Shown: positions 56,587-64,000 of the stretch, piece after piece
Numbering within the stretch: the stretch's first letter is position 1
Layout of the letters: each line of letters begins with the position of its first letter
Assembly (NCBI RefSeq): GCF_040954645.1
Contig: NC_092811.1
Coordinates: 84,143,063-84,207,062, forward strand
Reading direction: 5' to 3'
Source of the DNA: Diabrotica undecimpunctata
Taxonomy: Eukaryota > Arthropoda > Insecta > Coleoptera > Chrysomelidae
DNA length: 64,000 nucleotides
Position numbers and translations under genes: made by a program
Notes under the pieces: generated by a model
Told to the model about the DNA's origin: nothing
Seen by the model: the letters and a program-made list of their open reading frames with translations, nothing else
Databases searched by the model: none

Positions 56587-57354
56587 TAACGTATCCAGTA
56601 AAGTTTTTGTAGTTTTTGTGAATAAATTGATTTAAACTCCCCACAAGTGTTTCAATATGTAAAGTTCATTCGTGTGTGTTTGTGAGTATTTCCCGATTTC
56701 GGTTCGTATATATTTTATTTTTACATTTTATATTTTTTTAATAACACTGTTCTGCTGTATTACATTTTTATTTCCTTTAATATGATTTTTAAGAATGCAT
56801 ATTCTTTTGTCAATTAACCCACTAGCGCGCCTCTGGCTCAGTGTTTATCTGTCGATAACAATGGACTAATCCCTTAAAACAGGGCGATACCTACCTGCTC
56901 TTTATGAAACGACAGAATTTTGCAATGCGGACGGAATTTATTGACGGATTATTGACGGATTACCCTGTAGCGCTTTTGAATACTTCATGAGATTTTATTA
57001 CTCTACACTCATTAGAAATAGATTATAATTACGGCATTTTTTCAACAAAAAAATGCAAATAACTCGAAAAGGAAGCATTTTTCGAAAAATTATCAAGAGA
57101 GAAAAAGTGTTTATTTTGATGAGATACGCCTAAAAAAATTGATTCCGAAGCAATTCGGTGAAATTGCTTTTTTGTATTAGTTATTTGTTAATATCAATTG
57201 CCGGCCCACTTGTAAAAATTTAAAAAAAATACATTTCATCTTGGAAAAATATATAGAATCGAATAAAAAACGTTTGGTGCATTAGGAATGCAAAAAGAAT
57301 TTTAGTCGGTATATTCTGTTTCTAAGCGTCTTTTGAGGGTAAACCGCTCGCCTA

Positions 57355-57564
57355 TAAACAAAAATCAGAAACAAAGGACTAAACATGGAATCCACGGAAT
57401 ACTTATACAGAAAAAAATCCAGTAACTACGCTCCAACTTAACCACCATCCAACTAATACGTAAAACAAGCGAAAGCACTACCGAAGACGTGATTGGAGAG
57501 TTGCAGCGACAGTAGTCAGTCGTCCCCCAGATTCGATCTTACCACGAAGTGACTTCGAAGCACC
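57355..57564 (+). pseudogene. Probable continuation of the RTE-like relic
   Basis: The frame NKNQKQRTKHGIHGILIQKK and later TSESTTEDVIGELQRQ resembles the linker after the endonuclease in RTE-like LINEs. It directly follows the DD82E right end, as expected if that transposon split the LINE relic. Weak similarity. Confidence 0.4.
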
Positions 57565-57922
57565 TAAAGACGCGTCCACACTGGAGCAACATTTTCAACA
57601 TAAACAAAAACTTGTTACAACATAAAATGTTTATATTTGTTGGAATATGTTGTGTTGCGTTGAATAAAGTTGGTGTTGCGATTCAACACAATATGTAGTA
57701 TGTTGCATAAATCCGTTTTTAGCGGTAAAGATCAAAGGATAATATGAAACAAAGTGAAACATTTGTCAACATTGCTTTGATGTGGACGGATTGTTGCGAG
57801 TTGGGACCTGTTGCAAATTGAGTGCATAGACAGTAGACAGACCGCCGCGTCTCAGTGTTCTGTTTATTATTTTAATTTAAAAAGTGACTGTTCGTGTATT
57901 TAGGTTTTAGTTGGTTTAAGTA

Positions 57923-59955
57923 ATGGCGTTTATTATAGACAAAATCCATGTATTTAGAATCCTAAAAATGTTAAATATAAATGCAGAGAATCGAAAAATA
58001 ATTCATGGAATGCAGTTTGTTCAGCTGTAGGATGCTTATCTCAGGAAGAGGCAAAAAGAAAAATCTATAACTTGGTGGCTCAGTTTTATAGAGAGCAAAA
58101 AAAATATCGAAGCATGAAAAAATCTGGAGCAGGCGCTCACTTTCATTCCAAGTGGTATGCCTACGATGCATTAGTATTGCTTCGAAACAAAAACACAGTC
58201 CGCCCATGCAAGGAAAGTGAAGCTGAGAACGTGGTAAGTAAACACACAATGTTTTTAGATATTAACTTTTCTATTATTAATTATTCAAAAAAATAAATAG
58301 GTAATTTCAATTTATACATGAATTATAATTCAACAATTCTACCACGGAACCATCCCCAAAGGTGTAACGAAAAAATCTGCAAACTCTTGCCTAATATATT
58401 TTGCTTCAGTTGATGCATTTCGTGCAACTTTCTTGTATGAAGTAAACGTATTACTCTGAGTTTCTCTTCTCCACAATCCTTCTAAAACACGTCCTGTATC
58501 TTTATCTTCACCGTCATATGTACCTGGGGGATTGTAGGAATTTTTAGATCTTGAACTATTCCTTAAAAAATTATGCAAGTAAATGCAGGCCATAACAACA
58601 ACTTCTGCAGTTTCTGGTAAAAGTAATGGTTTTCTAAATATTCTAAAAATCGAAGATAACATTCCAAAAACATTTTCTGGTGTTCTTCTCGCTCTACTGA
58701 GACGGTAATTAAATATCCTTTTGGGAGACCCTTTGTCCTGAGCCCCAGGGTAGGGTTTCAGTAAATTTGGTGATAATGGGAAGGCATCATCCCCTAAAAA
58801 TACGCGAGGGACTAATTTCTCACGTCCTGGTAAAGAGCTATATTCTGGAAGGTTAAGTTTGCAGCGAGTTAATAGTTTTTTGAATTATGTATTTTCGAAA
58901 ATTCCTCCATCAGATATTCTCCCTTGGGAGCCTACATGAAAATACAAAAATCGGTAATTAGCATTAATTACGCCGAACAGAAAGATGCTAAAAAACGTTT
59001 TCTAATTGAAGAACTCACTTCCACTGTTTTTTTGGTGCTTGTATTGCAATATGCTTGCCATCCATGACGTCTACACATTTTTGAAAATTCCAAAGAACAC
59101 TGAAACCATTAGTAATTGTTTCCCATTCTTGAGCAGTTTTGGGCATCTGACAAAGATATCCATTACTTATGCTAAAAATGTAGATCACTGTAATATTAAG
59201 TGTGTTCCTACTTTGTAGTCTTTACATTTTATACAATGTATTTTTCTTTTCAGGATGACCTTAATGACTCTTCCTCCGTAACTGATTTAGATGATTCACA
59301 AGTAACAGATTGTGATTGTGATGAAGGTGTTAATGAGATCCAAGAATTTCAAGATGCAGAAAATGGCAACCAAGGCATGAAAGACTTGTCTAACGATGGT
59401 TCTCAAAAGCCATCAACATCTAACGCTGCTTGTGAGGAGCCTTCGGCATCTAACAAAGCCTCTCAAAAGCCTCGTAAGGAAACCGTGGAAAATCCGAACA
59501 GCACAATTCTTGATGAATTTAAACACTCTAATAAAACTAGACGTGTCACACAAACACTTACAAAAAAAATCGATGAAAACGCTTGAAAAGAAGAGGCATA
59601 TAAAATAATTAAAGACATACAAAATAAACGACAGCGAGACAAATTCGATGTATTTGGAGAACATATGGCGTGTAAAATTAGGGATTTGAATACCACCTGC
59701 GCACAAAATATTGTAGAACATCTTATAAATAATATTTTGTTCGATGCAAGTATGGGTAAATATGATTATGGAATGCCACAATCAACTAACAGATATGAGT
59801 CAATTTTATCAGTGCAACCTTTTACTAGACCACAATCACATTCATCGTATTGCAGCACACCAACTCATCACCAGCAGAGACATACACACCAACCTCTTCA
59901 GACTCCTCTACTGTTTTTGGTTCTTCAAACATTATCGCAGAGGCATTCCAATTAA
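57923..59955 (+). pseudogene. Harbinger companion gene: MADF-domain DNA-binding protein
   Basis: Exon 1 gives NPKNVKYKCRESKNNSWNAV, then CLSQEEAKRKIYNLVAQFYR, then GAHFHSKWYAYDALVLLRNK: a MADF (Myb/SANT-like) domain. Its N-terminal helix is shortened, and the ATG at 57923 is one base out of frame with it. The donor is GTAAGT at 58234. Exon 2 starts at 59254 after TTTTCTTTTCAG and joins in phase. It is acidic and Ser-rich, then reads KTRRVTQTLTKKIDENA. After TGA 59584 the frame continues FGEHMACKIRDLNTTCAQNI to 59955, a BESS-like helical segment. Such proteins help the Harbinger transposase reach the nucleus and bind its ends. The deletion and the TGA make it non-functional. Confidence 0.8.
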
Positions 59956-60381
59956 ATAACATGTAAAACTTCTAAATTTATCAATAAAAAAAGTACAATA
60001 AAGTTTACTTACTTTAACTTGGTCTTTAATTGCGTTTGCTAGTACAGTACGTACTTCTGGTACTATCTTTGAGATAGCTTGTTTCGAAATCTGAAATAAA
60101 TACATCAAGCTGCTGTAGGAATCTCCAGTTGCCAGAAAACGCAATGTTACAGCTAATCGTTCTTGTGGAGGTATAGCCTTTCTACAGGTAGTATCTGCTT
60201 TTCTTATCGCTGGTGCAATTTTTTGAAGCAACAATTCCATATCTAAACTACTCATGCGCAAAAAATTTTTGAAGCACCCATCGGTTCGAAGTTCTAATAA
60301 AACGTCATCTTTCTTTAAATCCGATAATAATTCCTTTTCACCATATTTTCCCTTGTATTCAAACTTGGAAGAACCCAACAT
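58339..60381 (-). pseudogene. PIF/Harbinger transposase (DDE_Tnp_4), two or more exons
   Basis: Exon 1 (60381-60013) starts MLGSSKFEYKGKYGEKELLS and has IPPQERLAVTLRFLATGDSY and LFQISKQAISKIVPEVR, the helix-turn-helix region; it ends at a GTAAGT donor. Downstream (about 59171-58339): GYLCQMPKTAQEWETITNGF, VDVMDGKHIAIQAP (first catalytic D), YRFLYFHVGSQGRISDGGIF, RVFLGDDAFPLSPNL (second D), RRTPENVFGMLSSIFRIFRK (catalytic E) and YLHNFLRNS. Breaks: a one-base shift near 59015, TAG near 58998, and TAA at 58885. The triad is intact but the frame is not. Confidence 0.85.
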
Positions 60382-61229
60382 TTACGCTTCCGTTTTTGTG
60401 AATCACCACACAAAATTAGAAAGCACGCGGTAGCAGTTAATAAGTCTTCCTTCATCATGTCACAAAACTACAGCAGTGTGGACAGAATGTTGTACTCAAC
60501 TGAATTTATGATTCGACAAGTTCAAACATTCATTAACATTGTTGCACTAGTGAGGACAATTCGTTTTATGTCAAAAGTTTAATGAATTAAACATTTAGCA
60601 ACTTGTTGCAACATAAAATTGCTACAAGTTGCCAAATGTTGCTCCAGTGTGGATGCGCCTTTATACCACTCGTATTCAGTACTTTCATCAACAATGGACT
60701 GCAAAATATTAAAAATTTCATTTAAACAAATTTATCACCTGTTCACGTCGGACATTGTAGTTAGTAATGTGATGTCAGTTCCGTAGTTTATCAGCTTCAT
60801 GTAAAAATATCGTTGGTATGTTACACTATTTATCGACGCATGCTTTAAAAACTCATACAACTGACACTTCCAACCAGTGGCGTTGCACGCTAGCTCTCTT
60901 TATCTTTGATACCTCGCGTTTTTAATAGCTGGCAACCCTAATTTACGAACACTTTTGACTGGAAACTTATTAGCAATGTATTCTTCTAATTATAAATGTG
61001 TGTTAAAATGTGATGATTATGATTTTTCGAAAAAGTAAATTGTTTGCAAAATAATGAATGTGTTCCAGAATATGGCCGCATTTTGTATATCCATATAGCA
61101 ACCTCAGACTATTTTATAGATGTATGTTTCGATTAGGATGCCGTGACAAAATACTAAACTTTTAAATGCTCTTATAACTTAACATTTTAAGAAACACCTA
61201 CACTATAAATAAAATTATCTAATTTTTAG

Positions 61230-61486
61230 GAATAAGGCTTCTCTGGGAACACCATTTATAGAAAGCGCACAAAATTTGATAAGATACCATTTGGGATCAG
61301 TGGCATTAGGTTCATTCCTCATAGCAACAGTACAATTTATGCGCGTAATATTAAAAATGGTTGAAAAATATTTAAATAAAAGACAAGGGAAATGTATAGA
61401 CTGTCTGTTAAAATGCTGCCATTGTTGTCTATATTGTTTTGAGAAAATCTTAAAGTACTTATCAAGAAATGCTTATATCGAAGTTG
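61230..61486 (+). CDS. Choline transporter-like protein (SLC44/CTL), next exon
   Basis: This 257-bp exon lies between TTTTTAG and donor GTAAGT. Its first base completes the arginine codon split at 51347, giving WYFKR-NKASLGTPFIES. It continues NLIRYHLGSVALGSFLIATV, QFMRVILKMVEKYLNKRQ, a Cys-rich CLLKCCHCCLYCFEKI, and ends KYLSRNAYIEV plus one base. RYHLGSxAxGS, the CCxCC cluster and RNAYI are signatures of the SLC44 family core (PF04515). The following exon, expected to start in phase 1, is not in the window before the hAT gene. Confidence 0.93.
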
Positions 61487-62328
61487 GTAAGTAGTTCAAA
61501 ACCTCTACCAAAAGATTATACTTTTTATTTCTTTTTTTTATAGCCCTTAAGATTTATTTAGTACAATTTAAAACTGATTTCCAAATTGCAACTTTAGTTT
61601 TATGTACGCAATATATAAAACAAATAATACAGAAAAAGTGAGCGGTAACAAATCAGATATACATATATTATAATCAATAAATATAAGGTTGAATGCTCGA
61701 ATAAATGAACTTTGATCAAATAAAAGGCATATATCGAGCACAGTTTAATTTAATCTTGCCCAAGTACTTTCGATCACTAGATCATCTTCAGGGGCATCTG
61801 AAATAAGCCAAGAAACGTTTTTTTATAACTAAAGAAATGTGGATGTGAATGTGATTCTTTTATCTTTTTTGATTGTATTCGTTTTTCGTTTGGCTCTTAG
61901 GCTAAGATTTTATGCTATTTGTTATAGTTATTTACATTTTTTGGTGAATATTCATAAAATATAAAACTTAATCGACAAAATAATTATTCTTTGTCCATAA
62001 ATTAAGTGAATTATTTATTTAAACAAGTTTTTGCGCATAGGTAAGTCACGTTATATTAATTTATATTTTTAGTAGTTTTGGTTTTCTCTGTAGCTTGTTA
62101 GGTCTTATTTACAATTTTGGCTTAATTTTTTAACATGAGTAACATTCTAATTCCGTAGTGAGTAATTTTAATTCTTGAAATGAAGGTTTTTGATTCTAAT
62201 ATAAGTTCTTTGTGTTTATAATAATGAGACACGATCTTTGTATAAATATAGACATTTATCTTTAATACATAATTAATTTTTATAATATTTATATACATAT
62301 AACAAATTTTATTTTTGTTTCAGATATT
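61487..62328. other. CTL downstream intron segment
   Basis: AT-rich. At 61755-61800 the - strand reads CCCCTGAAGATGATCTAGTG then ATCGAAAGTACTTGGGC. This CTGAAGATG...CGAAA motif recurs in many invertebrate retroelements and superficially resembles a hammerhead core. Just before 62329 the sequence TTTTTGTTTCAG is a good splice acceptor, nine bases upstream of the hAT start codon. Confidence 0.4.
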
Positions 62329-64000
62329 ATGGCACCTAACAAAAAAAGTCAAGTTTGGAATTATTTTGAAAAACTGGATGATAAAACTGCCAAGTATAAA
62401 ATATGCCAAAAAACTCTACGTTCAGCTGGAAACACCACTAATTTAATGGGCCATATTAAGAACGTCCACAAGGCTTTTAATTTGGCATTTAATAAAAATA
62501 TTGATTTACCCAAAAAGCTAGGTTCACATTTACCAAACCAAATGTTATCCATAAACAAAAATGAAGTTATTGAATGTTCCAGCATTTCCCATACTGATGC
62601 TACACCTCTACCGTCAGAAGACCAGGCTATTGATACTGACTATACTGCAGGGCCATCTGCAAAGCGGCCGAAGATTCAACAATCAATAAAAAGTAGTTTT
62701 GAAGAAATTGTTTCTTATACATCTACTACTGGTGATAAAGCAAGAAAAATTAATAATGCCATTTTATATTTCATTTGTAAAGACAATCAGCCGTTTTCTG
62801 TAGTAGATGATGAAGGATTTAAACATCTGCTTAAAGTGACTGCTCCGCACTATAACATACCTAGTAGAAGTACCATTACACGGTGGCTTGATGAGAAATA
62901 TGATGTCTTGTCAGCTTTATTAAAATCACAAATTTGTAGTGTTGAACATGTGACTTTGACCAGTGATATTTGGTCAGACATGCAGATGCGTAGTTTTTTA
63001 GGTGTAACAGCTCATTTTGGACTAGGCACGGAGTTCCAATCAGTTACATTGGGGGTTTACCATCTGGATCAAAGACATACTTCTTAATATATAGCAGCAG
63101 AGCTCCTTAGAACCTGCAATGACTGGGGATTTAACACTGACACAGTCTCTGCTGTTGTCACCGATAATGCAGCAAATATGGTGAAAGCAGTGGAGATTGC
63201 TGTTGGAAAAAAGAAGCACCTCCCTTGTTTCGCCCACACACTCAATTTAGTTGCCCAAAATAGCCTACAAATACCTGAGTTACAAAATATTATATTAAAA
63301 ATAAAAGACATTGTGACTTTTTTTAAACATAGTTGTGTGGCAAGTGATGAGTTACGAAGGTCAGTGAGAGGTGGTGCTGAACCAAAACTCATACAAGATG
63401 TGTCCACTCGGTGGAACAGCACCTACTACATGATTCAGAGATTTTTGGAGCTGAAAAATTTGGTAAGTGACATATTGATACGCCATAAAACAGCACCTGC
63501 AATGTTAACTGGGTTAGAGTTGAATATAGTCTCATCGCTTGTTAACATACTTAGACCACTTGAAGCTGCAACAAAAGAAATATCTGTGGATAAGTATTGT
63601 TCAAGCAGTAAGGTAATCCCTTTGGTTCACTGCATGATTTCAAAATTGAAAGCCCTTTCAATTGATGAACCATTGGTGTTGGACGTACAAAAATTAATCT
63701 TGAAAGAGATCAGCAAACGTATGGGTGGTATTGAGCAAGTTTCTTGTTTAGCTATAAGTACAATATTGGACCCACGTTTTAAAAAACTCCATTTTGAAGA
63801 TCATTTAGCTTGTGCAAATGCCATACGCAAAATTAAGGAAATGATGGAAATGGACCTACCGGATGAAACTATTAATGTAAAATCTGAATCAAAAAATTTA
63901 GAAAAAGTTTCAGAAGATTTTAGTCTTTGGAGTGACCATCATAACCTGGTTCAAAGAAATTTGAAATCAAATAAAAATGAAAGTATTTCAGATGAGCTTT
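62329..64000 (+). pseudogene. hAT transposase (BED-type), one stop codon, cut by window end
   Basis: From ATG 62329: MAPNKKSQVWNYFEKL leads into a BED zinc finger whose first cysteine is replaced (KYKICQKTL, normally CKIC) while HIKNVH is kept. A Ser/Pro linker with AKRPKIQ, a likely nuclear signal, follows. Then comes the RNase H-like core: LTSDIWSDMQMRSFLGVTAH (first D), a TAA at 63085, AVVTDNAANMVKAVE (second D), CFAHTLNLVAQNSLQ, DVSTRWNSTYYMI and ISTILDPRFKKL. The frame is otherwise open to the last base. The glutamate and hATC dimerisation region lie beyond the window. It resembles ZBED1/4-type transposases. Confidence 0.88.

Larger units (their letters stand above)
53293..57354 (+). mobile_element. 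DD82E mariner-like transposon with long TIRs, TA target duplication
   Basis: Ends GGCGAGCGGTTTACCC (53295) and its complement GGGTAAACCGCTCGCC (ending 57352) are each flanked by TA. The complementary arms run inward for roughly 370 bases (right arm about 56983-57352), interrupted on the left by a 1.1 kb insertion. Without that insertion the element would be about 2.96 kb. It carries one uninterrupted transposase gene. It sits in an RTE-like relic inside the CTL intron. Confidence 0.93.
57565..60663. mobile_element. PIF/Harbinger transposon in the CTL intron
   Basis: The left GACGCGTCCACACTGGAGCA is matched on the opposite strand by GGCGCATCCACACTGGAGCA at the right, with TAA/TTA at the outer edges. 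Inside, both ends contain ACTTGTT.CAACATAAAAT-type subterminal repeats. Two genes face opposite ways: a MADF-domain protein on + and the DDE transposase on -, with the transposase exons flanking the second MADF exon. Two-gene organisation is the rule for Harbinger. Both genes carry stops. Confidence 0.88.
51348..61229 (+). other. CTL intron of 9.9 kb filled with transposons
   Basis: The intron begins GTAAGC and ends TTTTTAG. It contains RTE-like fragments, a DD82E transposon with a nested foldback element, and a PIF/Harbinger element. Bases 51350-51980, 52440-52650 and 60670-61229 show nothing recognisable. Confidence 0.85.

Noticed and set aside
1..64000. tRNA or rRNA genes
   Set aside because: I saw no cloverleaf with A/B boxes or rRNA core by eye; a tRNAscan-SE run would settle it.

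Overview
The window is nuclear DNA of an animal, most likely an insect and plausibly a beetle. It is AT-rich, spliceosomal introns are visible, and the transposon families are typical of arthropods (I/Jockey-like, RTE-like and R4/Dong LINEs, piggyBac, hAT, PIF/Harbinger, Tc1/mariner). The species cannot be named from sequence alone. The only convincing host gene is a choline transporter-like gene (SLC44/CTL) on the + strand. Two coding exons (51115-51347 and 61230-61486) join in frame across a 9.9 kb intron that is almost entirely mobile DNA.

Layout. 1-13.86 kb: a block of about 6.1 kb present twice in direct orientation (about 122-6241 and 7695-13795). Both copies are bounded by (AT)n tracts, and a 1.3 kb unique spacer separates them. 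Each copy has a 122-bp minisatellite, LINE fragments and a piggyBac relic whose C-terminal part lies upstream of its N-terminal part. 13.9-14.95 kb: a 1.0 kb insertion made of 386-bp units that each encode a type I hammerhead-ribozyme fold, with one part inverted and a 12-bp target-site duplication. 15.0-20.2 kb: an I-clade-like LINE with CCHC gag-like ORF1, EN, RT and RNase H, broken by frameshifts. 20.4-21.1 kb: a pogo/Tigger-like MITE. 21.2-26.4 kb: one nearly full-length R4/Dong-like LINE on the - strand, plus two truncated tails stacked at TAA sites. 27.7-31.1 kb: a second decayed I-like LINE. 32.6-36.0 kb: a hAT element with an 8-bp TSD, containing a hAT MITE with its own 8-bp TSD and a LINE tail. 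38.0-49.2 kb: a piggyBac element with TTAA ends, filled by an old - strand LINE and a young LTR element. 51-62 kb: the CTL exons and intron, the latter holding an uninterrupted DD82E mariner-like transposon (itself interrupted by a 1.1 kb foldback element) and a PIF/Harbinger element with a MADF companion gene. 62.3-64 kb: a hAT transposase running off the window.

How the parts relate: this is a layered archive of insertions and not an operon-like system. Nesting gives relative ages. The youngest-looking pieces are the LTR element (LTRs differ at only a few positions), the DD82E transposon (uninterrupted 450-codon transposase) and the hammerhead cluster (core intact in all three units). The hammerhead cluster is the most unusual feature. 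It looks like a retrozyme-type non-autonomous element copied by LINE machinery with a 5' inversion.
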